From NCBI GenBank assembly GCA_014860445.1, contig JACZJT010000052.1:1-64000 (forward strand): DNA of 64,000 nt, read 5' to 3'. Shown in pieces: positions 17,162 to 25,759 of this stretch. Position 1 is the stretch's first letter. Each line of letters opens with the position of its first letter. Source of the DNA: Burkholderiales bacterium (GTDB lineage Bacteria > Pseudomonadota > Gammaproteobacteria > Burkholderiales > SG8-39). The notes below the pieces were generated by a model. That model searched no databases. It was not told where the DNA came from and worked only from the letters and a program-made list of their open reading frames with translations. Both the position numbers and the translations under genes were made by a program.

Positions 17162-18934
17162 TCAAACGAACAGCAGTTGAAACTTCTTCTCAGGCTCCGC
17201 GAGTACGCCCATGACGCCGACCGCCATGAAGAGCGCGCACGCATCGTCGATCTTGTCAGCGCTGCGCTTTCTGTCCGGCGCCATGTTCATGTTCTCGTCG
17301 CGCCGCGGGACGACGTTCGACGCGCACCAATTGAGTACCGCATCGCCGCCGTGGCGCAGATTTCCGGCCAGGTAGAGGCGCTCGGTTTCCTGCATCGCCG
17401 GGTGGTAGGACTTCGTGCCCTGGCGAAACTCCTCAAGTATCGAGACCATTTTCCCGTCGGGCCGCTTTCGCTCGGGCAACTTCGGTTTCAGGCGATTGAT
17501 GAGATCGCGGATATTCCAAGGGTCGTACCCGATCACCTTGGGCTGGAAGCGAATGCAAAGCGCGAGAATGTCGCGCTCGACCATCGCGTAGTCGATCACG
17601 TTGCCGGGTAGCTGCGTGATCAGGCCGGCTGCGACCCATCCCGCATACGGGACGGTTCCGCGCTCGGTGCGCTGCGCAACAGCATCCACCGGCACCCACC
17701 GTCGGCCCCAGGTATAGACGATTCCATCGACGCGCCAGATCAAGCGCAGGGCCATGATGTCGGTCGTAGCCGCGCCGTCGATCCCGCCCCAACACTCCTC
17801 GCCTTCGAGAAAATTGAGGTCGACCGGCCCGTTGCAGCGTTTCCAGCGCTCGATGTTGAGCCAGGTGTTCGCCGCGGCCGCCTGCCGGTTGAGCCGTTTG
17901 ATCTTGAACTCGGCGTGCCGGCCCGGCATCTGCTTCGCGTCCATCGCGGCCTTCTTGATCTCCCGGTCCAGGATCGGATTGACGTCCATCAGCGGATTCG
18001 CCTTCTGCCACTTCGAAGCGTCGAAATCGCCGTCCGCCGCACGGTATCCTGGTTGCCCAGGCTCGCCAATCTGATCGTCGAGGGCGAAGATCAGCGGAAA
18101 GAAGTGGTCGGCTTCGAGGATGCCGCTCAGAACCTGATGCGCGTAGTGCCGCATTTCCGGCCACGGCCCCGGCGTCTCGTAGCCCTCGGTCGTGGTGTAG
18201 AGCCACAGGGCATTGAGGCGCGCGCCGGCGGCCGACTGCAGCACGTTCAAGAGGTCGTGCGTCTTGTGCGCGTGGATCTCATCGAGCGCCACATGCGACG
18301 GATTCAGCCCGTCCTGGGTTGAAGCGTGCGCGTTGATCGGCTTGAAGTTGCCGCCGACCTGCCAGTTCACGATCGCGCTCGCGAACACCTCCAGGTTGAA
18401 CGCCTCGCGCAAGTCCTGCGTTTGCTCGACCATGCGCCGCGCGATGTTGAAAATGATCCGCGCCTGGTCGCCGGTGGTCGCTGCGGTGATGACCTGCGGC
18501 CCAGGCTCCGGCTCATAGCACAGGCAATAGAGCAGGACTGCCGCAGCCAATGTGCTTTTGGCGTTCTTGCGTGCAACTGCGAACAACGCACTCGTAAAAC
18601 GCCGCGTACCATCGCACGACCGAAAACCGAACAGGTTGACCAGAAAAAAGACGTGCGCCGGGTGCAGCACAATCGTCGGCGTGTCCCACTTGCCCTCGAC
18701 GTGGGGAAGCTGCTCGATGAACTTGCAGACTTCGCGCGCGTGCGTGGGCGAGAACTTGAACGGGCCGTTCTTTTTCGCAGCGCGCTTGCGATCTTTCAGA
18801 TAGCGCGAAGCGGCGAGCCGGATCCACTTGCAATTTTTGTCGTTGTCGACATCGGCTATGGCGTCCCGCGCGTAGTCGTTCGCGACGACCAGAAAGTCAC
18901 GCTCTGCGAGGGGTTTCCTTTTTCTTGCCACCAT
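17162..18934 (-). CDS. Terminase large subunit
   Basis: A 590-residue large terminase, the packaging motor ATPase and nuclease. The Walker A-like loop ARKNAKST lies near residues 121-128 and the Walker B ALDEIHAH near 216-223. The RuvC-like nuclease begins around WGGIDGAATTDIMAL, with its last acidic site in KIDDACALFMA near the C-terminus. I take ATG 18934; the track uses a TTG one codon earlier. The 5' end overlaps the small terminase gene by 38 bp. Confidence 0.97.
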   Translation of the reverse strand: MVARKRKPLAERDFLVVANDYARDAIADVDNDKNCKWIRLAASRYLKDRKRAAKKNGPFKFSPTHAREVCKFIEQLPHVEGKWDTPTIVLHPAHVFFLVNLFGFRSCDGTRRFTSALFAVARKNAKSTLAAAVLLYCLCYEPEPGPQVITAATTGDQARIIFNIARRMVEQTQDLREAFNLEVFASAIVNWQVGGNFKPINAHASTQDGLNPSHVALDEIHAHKTHDLLNVLQSAAGARLNALWLYTTTEGYETPGPWPEMRHYAHQVLSGILEADHFFPLIFALDDQIGEPGQPGYRAADGDFDASKWQKANPLMDVNPILDREIKKAAMDAKQMPGRHAEFKIKRLNRQAAAANTWLNIERWKRCNGPVDLNFLEGEECWGGIDGAATTDIMALRLIWRVDGIVYTWGRRWVPVDAVAQRTERGTVPYAGWVAAGLITQLPGNVIDYAMVERDILALCIRFQPKVIGYDPWNIRDLINRLKPKLPERKRPDGKMVSILEEFRQGTKSYHPAMQETERLYLAGNLRHGGDAVLNWCASNVVPRRDENMNMAPDRKRSADKIDDACALFMAVGVMGVLAEPEKKFQLLFV

Positions 18935-19397
18935 CAATCAAGTCCAAAAAGCGATTCGATCTTTTCTTCGCGCCCACGGGAGCAACGCGCGCGCGCGAGG
19001 AAGGCGTCATGCCGAACTCGCTTTCAGCCTTGTGCATTTGCTCCTGCGCCTTATTCGACACCGCGAGGTACGGGTTCTGAATCGGGAACCCGGAGCCCGG
19101 CGCGATCAGCACTTCGCCCTGTTTGGCGACCATGCTCTCGGCGTTGAGATAGCGTCCGAACGCTTGGCAGTATTTGGCGAACGCGAGCAGATCGACCTCG
19201 GTGATCATTGCGTTTCGCACCAGCTTGGGAAATTCCGCCGCCCACACCGCGCGCCCCTCGCCGCTCATCCACTCGGGCGGCTGCGTCGATTCGGTCACAG
19301 GATCGGGCTGCGGCTCTGCCTCGGGTAGCGTGCGGTGTCCGGGCTTACCCGCGAGCAATTTGAGATGCGTCGGTTTGGGTTTTCGACCTGCACGCAT
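18897..19397 (-). CDS. Terminase small subunit (P27 family)
   Basis: A 166-residue P27-type small terminase that recognises the packaging site. Family features are MRAGRKPKPTHLKLLAGKPG at the start and LLAFAKYCQAFGRYLNAE with PYLAVSNKAQEQMHKAESEF in the core. It is the first gene of the late operon; about 440 bp without a clear gene precede it. An HNH gene, usual at this point in HK97-like genomes, is missing here but occurs at 37.1 kb. Confidence 0.95.
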   Translation of the reverse strand: MRAGRKPKPTHLKLLAGKPGHRTLPEAEPQPDPVTESTQPPEWMSGEGRAVWAAEFPKLVRNAMITEVDLLAFAKYCQAFGRYLNAESMVAKQGEVLIAPGSGFPIQNPYLAVSNKAQEQMHKAESEFGMTPSSRARVAPVGAKKRSNRFLDLIDGGKKKETPRRA

Positions 19398-19838
19398 GGC
19401 TGCCTAAAAATAGTTGAAAATAATGTGAGTTTTGCCCCTGAAAAGACCGATGCCCGTAAAGCTGCGTAACGCCCGCGTACGCCTTTTTTGAGCTTTCCCT
19501 TACTAACCTACCGCCCCACCAGCGAAAAAAAGATTATCAATTCAAAAGTTTAGAAGTGCCTTTTTCGCTCTACCGCTGGAGAGAACTATGCCAACTCCCT
19601 GCTGAAAACTCTGGCACGATTCTGGCCGCGTGCAAGACGTAAAATTTCATGCCACTTGCTCGCGTCGCCCTCTGGCAGGATCCTCTCCGCGCGCTCGGCG
19701 GAAAATTTCGGGTATCCGATTTCCTTGATTAATTTTTTGTTGTTCAGGCACTCCGCGTGTACGGGTACGGCATAAGTCGGCAAGGAGGTGGCATGACGGT
19801 GATATAGTCCGGTTCAATTCATTTCCAGGTGTGAATGA
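19398..19838. other. Intergenic region upstream of the packaging operon
   Basis: About 440 bp with only a doubtful small ORF. It is more AT-rich than its neighbours, with A-runs near 19525. A strong but apparently unused ribosome site, AAGGAGGTGGC, precedes a four-codon frame at 19792. The late promoter and perhaps part of the packaging site should lie here, but I could not define either. Confidence 0.4.
19586..19783 (-). CDS. Doubtful small ORF, unknown
   Basis: A 65-codon frame with a TTG start and no clear ribosome site. The sequence is plausibly protein-like (LIKEIGYPKFSAERAERILP; SKWHEILRLARGQNRARVF). It faces the small terminase gene but ends about 190 bp before it. It may be a small regulator or chance. 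Confidence 0.25.
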   Translation of the reverse strand: MPTYAVPVHAECLNNKKLIKEIGYPKFSAERAERILPEGDASKWHEILRLARGQNRARVFSRELA

Positions 19839-20687
19839 ATGAACTGGATCATTGTTCTCGGCGTCATCGTCCTTTTTCTCTATGTGCTGACTCGCAAAAC
19901 TGATGACCGCAAGCCTTCCGGCAAATCGATGGCTGGCGGCAAGTCAACAGGCCGTGGAACCAACTTCCTGCCACCGATCCCGAAGGGCTTTCAGATATTC
20001 AACGCACGGCTGTCCGTGGCCGGTATCCAACATAGGCGCGATGACGCCCGGCGCTTCGCGGACGATTCAGACCAGACGCTCGCACTTGAACGCGAACCCG
20101 AAAACACACACGATGCGAACGCCATCAAGGTGATGGGCGTAACGCGAGGCACGCGCCGCTTCATCGGGTATGTTCCGAAGGAAGTTGCCGAACAGATTGT
20201 CGGTAGTGCCCTTGCGGATGTCGTTCAGCCGCGTCTGGAACGCATCTGGCGCACCGATAACGGTTTCGTTGATGTCATCTTCCAGATCGTCGGCCCGAAG
20301 GACAAGAAGGCGCAATACATCGATTTCCGGAGCAACAAGCCCGCCGATGCTTGGCAAAAGGAATGTTTGAAGTTCTTCGGGCTGCCCGTGTCAAAAGGAC
20401 TCACAACGGGACAGGCCGCCAAGATAATTGCGGAACACCGCACAAAACTCGAAACCGAAGACAAAGCGCGACTCGACGAGTGGGACGCCTACGAGGAAAT
20501 CTGCAACGAATTCAATGATGCTGATTTCCGCGCTTCCTTCGAGTTGAAGAAGGTCAGCGACAAGGTATTGAAAGAAGCACTGGATGCGTTGAAGCGGGAA
20601 GGCGCGACGATGCGTTCGCTCGCTGCCGACATCGACACGGTCGTTGATAAGGTCATTGCCTTGAAACCCGACTTGGAGAGAAAATAG
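19839..20687 (+). CDS. Membrane-anchored HIRAN-domain protein
   Basis: A 282-residue protein. Residues 3-20 form a transmembrane anchor (WIIVLGVIVLFLYVLTRK), followed by a Gly/Ser linker. A HIRAN domain spans about residues 50-125 (FNARLSVAGIQHRRDDARRF; EREPENTHDANAIKVMG; RRFIGYVPKEVAEQI). HIRAN domains bind DNA 3' ends and occur in repair enzymes and in stand-alone prophage proteins. The C-terminal half is charged and helical with no family recognised. It is a single gene facing right, opposite to the late operon beside it, as expected of a lysogenic-conversion (moron) gene. Confidence 0.85.
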   Translation: MNWIIVLGVIVLFLYVLTRKTDDRKPSGKSMAGGKSTGRGTNFLPPIPKGFQIFNARLSVAGIQHRRDDARRFADDSDQTLALEREPENTHDANAIKVMGVTRGTRRFIGYVPKEVAEQIVGSALADVVQPRLERIWRTDNGFVDVIFQIVGPKDKKAQYIDFRSNKPADAWQKECLKFFGLPVSKGLTTGQAAKIIAEHRTKLETEDKARLDEWDAYEEICNEFNDADFRASFELKKVSDKVLKEALDALKREGATMRSLAADIDTVVDKVIALKPDLERK

Positions 20688-20689
20688 GT

Positions 20690-20711
20690 AGGGGAGTAGA
20701 TTCGCTCCCCC
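20690..20711 (+). terminator. Hairpin between convergent genes
   Basis: GGGGAG-TAGATTCG-CTCCCC begins 3 bp after the HIRAN stop. There is no T-tract, so it may be only a weak or Rho-assisted terminator. Convergent transcripts from the HIRAN and ParB-like genes meet here. Confidence 0.4.
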
Positions 20712-20821
20712 TCGTCTGTCGAACCACCTTTCGGCTAGGGCTTCTCACTCGATCAACAAGATCAACACGCCTAGAGCGGCAGCAACGAGCGCACTACAAT
20801 CGGAAACTCAAATCCTGCGAT

Positions 20822-21544
20822 TTAGTGCGTGTTCGCCGGCGCCGCTTCTGGCACGATCTTCTCCGCGTCGAGCACGCTCACCGCGAGCTCCGCGAGCAGC
20901 CGAAGTGCGACCGCGTTGTTGATGACTTTCTTTTCCTGCTTGACGCGCACGATCGCGTCGAAAAGCGCGTTGAACGTCGCAAGCTCGCCGACCAGGACCT
21001 GCGCCTTTTTGCTCGCCTCGATGCGTGCGACGAGATCGATGAACACGGCTTTTTCCTCGGGCAAAAAAGCGATCGTCAGCTCCTCGTACCTCGGCCGCGT
21101 GATGCCAAGCGCCGCGAGCTTCTCGTCGGTGCATCTGAAGGCGTCATCGGTGACGCCGCTGTAGCGTTTCCATTCCAGCGAGTTCAAGCTGGTGTAGAGC
21201 TGCGCAAGGATGTTCGGATCGTCCTTGCCGTTGATCGCGTTCTGCGACAACTGGATCGCCAGGCGCCGCTCCTCGGTGAGTTCGGTGAGAACGTCCAACA
21301 CGTCGGCCTCTTCAATCCCTGCCTTGATCGCGGCGCGCACGCGGTGATTGCCGCTCAGCACTTCGCCGCGATAGACCACCGGGACGCCCATCAGCTTCCC
21401 GTCGTGTTTGATGTTGGCGACGAGCTGGCTAAACTCCTGCGGTGTCATGTAGCGCGCGTTCTTCTCCAGCAATTTCAGGTCGTGCAGCTTGACCTTGACG
21501 ATCCGGCTTTCCACCTTGTCCAGCGTATTTTCGGAGCCATTCAT
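20822..21544 (-). CDS. ParB-like nuclease-domain protein
   Basis: A 240-residue protein from ATG 21544 (MNGSENTLDKVESRIVKVKL). The ParB/sulfiredoxin-like domain covers residues 15-100, with VPVVYRGEVLSGNHRVRAAI containing the G-x-HR nucleotide site, followed by a helical C-terminus. No DNA-binding HTH typical of partition ParB is apparent. It shares 116 bp with the upstream DNA-modification-like gene, so the two are tightly coupled. Such ParB-like proteins often accompany phage DNA-modification enzymes. Confidence 0.8.
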   Translation of the reverse strand: MNGSENTLDKVESRIVKVKLHDLKLLEKNARYMTPQEFSQLVANIKHDGKLMGVPVVYRGEVLSGNHRVRAAIKAGIEEADVLDVLTELTEERRLAIQLSQNAINGKDDPNILAQLYTSLNSLEWKRYSGVTDDAFRCTDEKLAALGITRPRYEELTIAFLPEEKAVFIDLVARIEASKKAQVLVGELATFNALFDAIVRVKQEKKVINNAVALRLLAELAVSVLDAEKIVPEAAPANTH

Positions 21545-22805
21545 TGAACACGTCCTGGATAGATTGATTGCGAATTGCCGACTGGTACTGCAGGTGATCG
21601 GCGGCGCGTTTGTCCAATTCAAAGATCCCGCGGTACTTCATGGACACGGGCTTGGTCGTGAACGCCGTGGTCACGATGTATTCGACCTTGATCAGCAGGC
21701 GGCGGTTGATCGGTTCGATCACCTCGCGGCAGCTCGCAATCATCGGGATCAGCTTCGAGATCCTGCGTTCGCGCGAGACTGAGAAATCCGAGAGCATGTA
21801 AAGCTCGCGCGTCTTATCGCCAAACCGGGTTTGCGCGAAGATGAATCCGCCGGCGAGCACACCATCGATCAGCACGATGCAATTGAACTGGCCCGTGGTG
21901 TGTTCGATGCCTTTGGCGAGATAGACGTTTTTCAGGTAGTTCATGCGCTTGCCGTCGACCTCGGCAACCGTCACCTTGCTCTTGGCCGCAATCGCGGCCG
22001 GATCGATCACTGCGTATTTGAATTGAACTTCGTTCGGTAGCCGACGCCGGTACGATGCGGCCTGGTTGCTCGAATAGGTGTAGACGGGCTTGTTCGCGCC
22101 GCGCCATTCCGTTGTCGGTGTGCGATCGGCGAGCAGCTGATCCGAAATCACGCAGTACGGAATATGCCGCTCTTCAAGCGACAGGATAAACGCCGGCAGC
22201 GAGTCCGGGTCCCAGATGCCGTATCTCGGCGCCGGCCAATCGGTGTTCTCGTTGACGAGCCGGTAGATCCGCTCGTATCCGTTTTTGTAGGTCGGAGCAA
22301 AGCACGCCATGCCGCCGCCGCGTTTCTCGGCCCGATCCGCCTGCTCGATGAAGTCGCCGGCGTAGTAGTCCTCGATCTTGATCTGCGCCACCAGCGCGGC
22401 GAGCTTCGGCAGCGCCTGATCCACGAACACCCGGAACTGCTCGCGATAGTGCCGAAAATGCACCTGGGCGTATTCGTTCTTGCTCGTGAATTTGCCCATT
22501 GCCGATGCGACCATCACGGCGGCAACGCGCCCGCGGAAGTCCATCCCGGCAATCGCAGCTTCGACGAACTCGAGTTCGCCCTTGAAGCGGATCTCGAACT
22601 CGCGCCCCATCGCCAGGGCGCCGATGCTGCAGGTCAGGAGCGACACGTCGTTCGAATAGACGCGGCAACCGGGGTGCCGCATCTTCACCGCGCGGTCGAA
22701 GCGGAAGCTGCCCGAGCAGCCGACGTACACGTCGCCCCACTCATCAAACGGCACGGTCGAAAGCACCTGACCGACGACCTCTTTTGGGACGGCGCCGATG
22801 AACAT
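21429..22805 (-). CDS. Putative phage DNA-modification protein (methyltransferase-like plus GNAT-like regions)
   Basis: A 458-residue protein I do not confidently assign. The N-terminus (DEWGDVYVGCSGSFRFDRAV; CRVYSNDVSLLTCSIG) resembles a degenerate SAM-binding beta-alpha unit followed by an acidic second strand. The middle region contains GMACFAPTYKNGYERIYRLV. The C-terminal part (NCIVLIDGVLAGGFIFAQTR; ELYMLSDFSVSRERRISKLI) reads like a GNAT acyltransferase fold, as in Mu Mom. It overlaps a ParB-like gene and faces the early operon across a shared promoter region. Anti-restriction modification of phage DNA is a reasonable inference, not shown. Confidence 0.5.
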   Translation of the reverse strand: MFIGAVPKEVVGQVLSTVPFDEWGDVYVGCSGSFRFDRAVKMRHPGCRVYSNDVSLLTCSIGALAMGREFEIRFKGELEFVEAAIAGMDFRGRVAAVMVASAMGKFTSKNEYAQVHFRHYREQFRVFVDQALPKLAALVAQIKIEDYYAGDFIEQADRAEKRGGGMACFAPTYKNGYERIYRLVNENTDWPAPRYGIWDPDSLPAFILSLEERHIPYCVISDQLLADRTPTTEWRGANKPVYTYSSNQAASYRRRLPNEVQFKYAVIDPAAIAAKSKVTVAEVDGKRMNYLKNVYLAKGIEHTTGQFNCIVLIDGVLAGGFIFAQTRFGDKTRELYMLSDFSVSRERRISKLIPMIASCREVIEPINRRLLIKVEYIVTTAFTTKPVSMKYRGIFELDKRAADHLQYQSAIRNQSIQDVFNEWLRKYAGQGGKPDRQGQAARPEIAGEERALHDTAGV

Positions 22806-22831
22806 TTTGCCCTTTACCGTTTGTCGGAAAC

Positions 22832-22884
22832 TTACGTAACTTGTTGATTATTTGCGTATATTTGCTATAATGAATCAAGGTCAA
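22832..22884. promoter_or_regulatory. Overlapping divergent promoters with TTACGTAA operator
   Basis: Rightward: TTGATT (22844-22849), 16 bp, TATAAT (22866-22871). Leftward: TTGACC (22884-22879), 18 bp, TATACG (22860-22855). A perfect palindrome TTACGTAA (22832-22839) lies just left of the rightward -35 box. The two promoters overlap and cannot fire together, forming a switch between the modification genes and the early operon. Confidence 0.6.
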
Positions 22885-22994
22885 AGAACATCTTGGCCGA
22901 CCCGGCCCGACCCGCCGCCCGAGGTTCAAAGCACCCGGACGCAAACGACCTAGAGCACCAGGCCAAGCGGGGGACACCCGGAAACACCCACCCT

Positions 22995-23023
22995 TAAAAA
23001 ATGGCGGCGCTCGACGTGCCGCC
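22995..23023 (-). terminator. Leftward intrinsic terminator in the early leader
   Basis: On the minus strand GGCGGC-ACGTCGAGC-GCCGCC is followed by ATTTTTT. It would block antisense transcripts entering the divergent promoter region. Seen from the rightward transcript it is a leader hairpin. Confidence 0.5.
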
Positions 23024-23091
23024 TATTCCCGCGTCCTTGCGTAAGCGAGGGCGTCGGAATACCCGCGCCAGCCGGTAGCTGGCAAAGCGAA

Positions 23092-23149
23092 GCCCCGGAC
23101 GGCTTAGGACCGACCGGGGCTTCTAACCAAACGAAACTTCACAGGAGTT
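23092..23149 (+). promoter_or_regulatory. Structured leader of the early operon
   Basis: A 10-bp stem GAAGCCCCGG / CCGGGGCTTC with a 15-nt loop precedes TAACCAAACGAAACTTCACAGGAG and the ArdC-like ATG. The stretch from GGCTTCT to the first codons is repeated, imperfectly, before the HTH gene at 27.4 kb. Confidence 0.55.
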
Positions 23150-23153
23150 CCAA

Positions 23154-23477
23154 ATGGCTGTCCAAAGTGTAGCTCAATCCGAAGCGCTCCAACGGGCGCG
23201 CACCAGCAGCAGCACCGCCAACTTCAGCGCGATCTTCGAGGGGTTCGAGTCCAAAGGAATCCCGGCCGCAGAAATCGAGCCGCGCGTCAACGTTCTCACC
23301 TATAACGCCTGGCTGGCCCTCGGCCGGCAAGTGCGCCGCGGTGAGCACGGCGTCAAGGTCTGCACCTTTGTCTCGATGACCAAGAAGAACGAGTCCGGCG
23401 TAGCCGAATCGATTGGTCGGCACCCGCGCGGAGTCACCGTTTTCCATGTTTCGCAAACCGACCCGGTGCAAGCATGA
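23154..23477 (+). CDS. ArdC-like ssDNA-binding domain protein
   Basis: A 107-residue protein matching the N-terminal single-strand-DNA-binding domain of ArdC/TraC-type antirestriction proteins: [20 protein letters not shown] with following KVCTFVSM. No metallopeptidase domain follows, so it is a stand-alone N-domain. First gene of the rightward early operon, with ribosome site ACAGGAGTTCC. Its end overlaps the RadC ATG (ATGA). Such proteins coat and protect incoming plasmid or phage DNA. Confidence 0.75.
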   Translation: MAVQSVAQSEALQRARTSSSTANFSAIFEGFESKGIPAAEIEPRVNVLTYNAWLALGRQVRRGEHGVKVCTFVSMTKKNESGVAESIGRHPRGVTVFHVSQTDPVQA

Positions 23478-23953
23478 GCACCAAAGTGCTGAATCAGGAA
23501 ACCGGCGCCTACCTGACCGACGAAGAGGTCATCAGCATGGCCGTCGCCATCATCAATCACCGCTTCGGCCTGAAGCGCGCGTCGCTCAATTCGCCCAGCA
23601 TGGTCCGCGACTACCTGAAACTGACGCTGACCAGCAAAGAGCACGAAGTGTTTGTCTGCGTGTTCATCGATGCGCAGAACCGCGTCATAGCGGTCGAGGA
23701 GCTGTTCCGCGGGACGCTGACGCAGACCAGCGTCTACCCTCGGGAAGTCGTCAAGGCGGCGCTGCAGCACAACTGCGCGGCCGTGATCCTTGCGCACAAC
23801 CATCCTTCCGGCGTGGCCGAACCGAGCCACGCAGACCAGTGCCTCACCACCAGCCTCAAGCAGGCCCTGGCCGTCGTGGACGTCAAGGTGCTCGACCACT
23901 TCATCATCGCCGGAGACTCGGCCACGTCATTTGCAGAAAGGGGCTTGCTATGA
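23474..23953 (+). CDS. RadC-family JAB-domain protein
   Basis: A 159-residue RadC-like JAB/MPN metalloprotein lacking the N-terminal HhH region, as is usual for plasmid, phage and island copies. The metal motif is HNHPSG at residues 108-113 with Asp near 121 (SHADQC). The upstream conserved block [20 protein letters not shown] is intact. Biochemical function of the family is unsettled. It is coupled by ATGA overlaps on both sides. Confidence 0.93.
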   Translation: MSTKVLNQETGAYLTDEEVISMAVAIINHRFGLKRASLNSPSMVRDYLKLTLTSKEHEVFVCVFIDAQNRVIAVEELFRGTLTQTSVYPREVVKAALQHNCAAVILAHNHPSGVAEPSHADQCLTTSLKQALAVVDVKVLDHFIIAGDSATSFAERGLL

Positions 23954-24657
23954 GCGACGTCCGGGACAAAATCACGAAGCTCCTCGCGATGGCGAATGAC
24001 TCGCGCGGCAACGAACACGAGAACGAAATCGCCATGCGCATGGCCGAAAGGCTGATGCGCCAGCACAACATCGACGTGGCCGACCTCGAGGCCGCGACCG
24101 GCAAGCAGACCCAATACGACTGGAGCAGCGTCATTATCCCGGTCGGGGAAAAGGCCAAGGCGTGCAATTGGAACCCAATATGGATGGGCTTCCTGGGCGT
24201 CGGCGTCGGACGTTTTACCGACTGCCGCGCGTCCTGGGCCGCGCACCCGGTCTACCAGAGCTGCATGAAGTTCGAAGGCGATGCGGTCGATCTAGAATAC
24301 GCCGCCTGGCTGTTCAAGATGCTACGCGACCACGGCTATTCCGAATCAAAATCCGTCGCCGGCCGGCACCGCGAAACCTTCCGCAAGTCCTATGCAATCC
24401 GTCTGTGCGAGCGCATGACGCAGTTGCGCGCCGAACGCGACGTGGCCATGAAAGCAGCGGTCACCAAGACCGGCACCGCCCTGATGGTTGTACAGAACAA
24501 GCTGGCGCTTCGCGACAAGGAATTCGGCAAGCAGCGGACCAGGACCCAAAAGCAGAAGTTCTCCAGCGACGGCTTCCACCAGGGCCGCGCCGCAGCGGAG
24601 AAGGTCAACTTCAACCGCCCGATCGGATCAAGCAGCCAGCCGCGTCAAATTTCCTAA
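23950..24657 (+). CDS. DUF2786-domain protein
   Basis: A 235-residue protein. The N-terminal DUF2786 repeat is clear ([36 protein letters not shown]). The middle has a conserved [14 protein letters not shown] block, and the C-terminal half is basic and helical ([11 protein letters not shown]). I take ATG 23950, overlapping the RadC stop. DUF2786 proteins are common on plasmids and phages and are of unknown function. Confidence 0.88.
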   Translation: MSDVRDKITKLLAMANDSRGNEHENEIAMRMAERLMRQHNIDVADLEAATGKQTQYDWSSVIIPVGEKAKACNWNPIWMGFLGVGVGRFTDCRASWAAHPVYQSCMKFEGDAVDLEYAAWLFKMLRDHGYSESKSVAGRHRETFRKSYAIRLCERMTQLRAERDVAMKAAVTKTGTALMVVQNKLALRDKEFGKQRTRTQKQKFSSDGFHQGRAAAEKVNFNRPIGSSSQPRQIS

Positions 24658-24672
24658 ACAGCAACCGAACAC

Positions 24673-24693
24673 CCCAGGGGCTTCGCCCTTGGG
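24673..24693 (+). promoter_or_regulatory. Leader hairpin before the DUF932 gene
   Basis: CCCAGGGGC-TTC-GCCCTTGGG makes a 9-bp stem (one G-T pair). It is followed by AAACTGACAGGAGCTTCAAATGG, the operon's recurring ribosome-site module. No T-tract follows, so it is more likely an RNA-stability or translation element than a terminator. Confidence 0.5.
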
Positions 24694-24713
24694 CAAACTG
24701 ACAGGAGCTTCAA

Positions 24714-25679
24714 ATGGCACACGAAATTGATATGAGCAACAGCCGGCAGAACATGGCGTTCGTCGGTCAAACCCCGTGGCACGGCCTGGGCTCGAAACTC
24801 GCGCCCGGCGCCGACATCGAAACCTGGCGCGCGGCGGCCGGACTCGCGTGGAACGTAGCCGAAACCGAGACGCTGTTCAGATTCGACGGCGAAATCAGGG
24901 TGGTGCCGGACACGAAGGTTCTGCTCCGCAGCGACACGAAGGCGCCGCTCTCGGTGGTCTCCAAGTGGTACAACACCGTCCAGCCGGGCGAGGTCCTCGG
25001 GTTCTTCGACGAGCTGGTCAAGGCCGGCGGCTTCGAGCTTGAGACCGCAGGGGCGCTTCGCGGCGGCCGGCGCATTTGGGCCCTCGCCCGGGTCGGCGAA
25101 GCGGCCAAGATTGTTGACGGCGACATGGTGAAGCCCTACCTGCTGCTCGCCACCAGCTACGACGCGAGCATGGCCACCACGGCGCAGTTCACCAGCGTCC
25201 GCGTCGTCTGCAACAATACGCTCTCGGCCGCCATCGGCAACGGTGAGCAAAAGGTCAAGATCCCGCACCTGTCCAAATTCAACGCAGCCGAAGTGCGCGA
25301 CCAGCTCTCGATCGCAATCTCCGGCTGGGACGAATTCCTGATGCAGACCCGCCGCATGGCCGCCACACCGCTCGATGCCCAGGCGGCCGACGCCTACCTG
25401 CTCGACGTCTTCAAGTGCGACGTTGAGACGCTGGAAGCGCCGGAGAAGACCCGGAAGTCCAAAGCGTATAAGAGCGTCCTGGCCCTCTTCGAGGGCACCG
25501 CGGCCGGTTCAGAAATGGTCGGTCAGAGCCTCTGGGGCGCCGTCAACGCCGTCACCGAGTACGTCGACCACGAGCGCGGCAAGGCGCGTGAATCCGCGTT
25601 GGATGCTGCGTGGTTCGGCGAGGGCGCCAACCTCAAAGACCGCGCTTTCACGGTCGCCCGCGAACTGATCGCGGCGTAA
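24714..25679 (+). CDS. DUF932 phage/plasmid-like protein (TIGR03299 type)
   Basis: A 321-residue DUF932 protein. Features: AFVGQTPWHGLGSKLAPGAD, VVSKWYNTVQPGEVLGFFDE, RVVCNNTLSAAIGNGEQ and a C-terminal VTEYVDHERGKARESALDAA. The family is widespread on plasmids, ICEs and large phages, typically in the same early gene set as RadC, DUF2786 and ArdC. No activity is established. Ribosome site ACAGGAGCTTC. Confidence 0.93.
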   Translation: MAHEIDMSNSRQNMAFVGQTPWHGLGSKLAPGADIETWRAAAGLAWNVAETETLFRFDGEIRVVPDTKVLLRSDTKAPLSVVSKWYNTVQPGEVLGFFDELVKAGGFELETAGALRGGRRIWALARVGEAAKIVDGDMVKPYLLLATSYDASMATTAQFTSVRVVCNNTLSAAIGNGEQKVKIPHLSKFNAAEVRDQLSIAISGWDEFLMQTRRMAATPLDAQAADAYLLDVFKCDVETLEAPEKTRKSKAYKSVLALFEGTAAGSEMVGQSLWGAVNAVTEYVDHERGKARESALDAAWFGEGANLKDRAFTVARELIAA

Positions 25680-25688
25680 TTCAAAACT

Positions 25689-25759
25689 GGAGCGGCCCGG
25701 CGGAATCGAACCGCCGCGGTCGCCCCGGTGGAACCGGAACGACTTTCCACTTAGCCGCA
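25689..25759 (-). other. tRNA-like element, antisense and degenerate
   Basis: The minus strand of the DUF932-ligase gap folds like a tRNA. There is an acceptor stem (GCGGCTA with GGGCCGC, one mismatch, one wobble), a 4-bp D-stem, a canonical T-arm (GGCGG-TTCGATT-CCGCC) and an encoded CCA. The total is 71 nt. The anticodon arm is abnormal (10-nt loop), so no amino acid can be assigned. It could be a tRNA relic, a tRNA mimic or an old attachment site. Confidence 0.5.

Noticed and set aside
22744-22977. 77-codon minus-strand ORF over the divergent promoter region
   Set aside because: It runs through both promoters and the start of the modification gene without a ribosome site.
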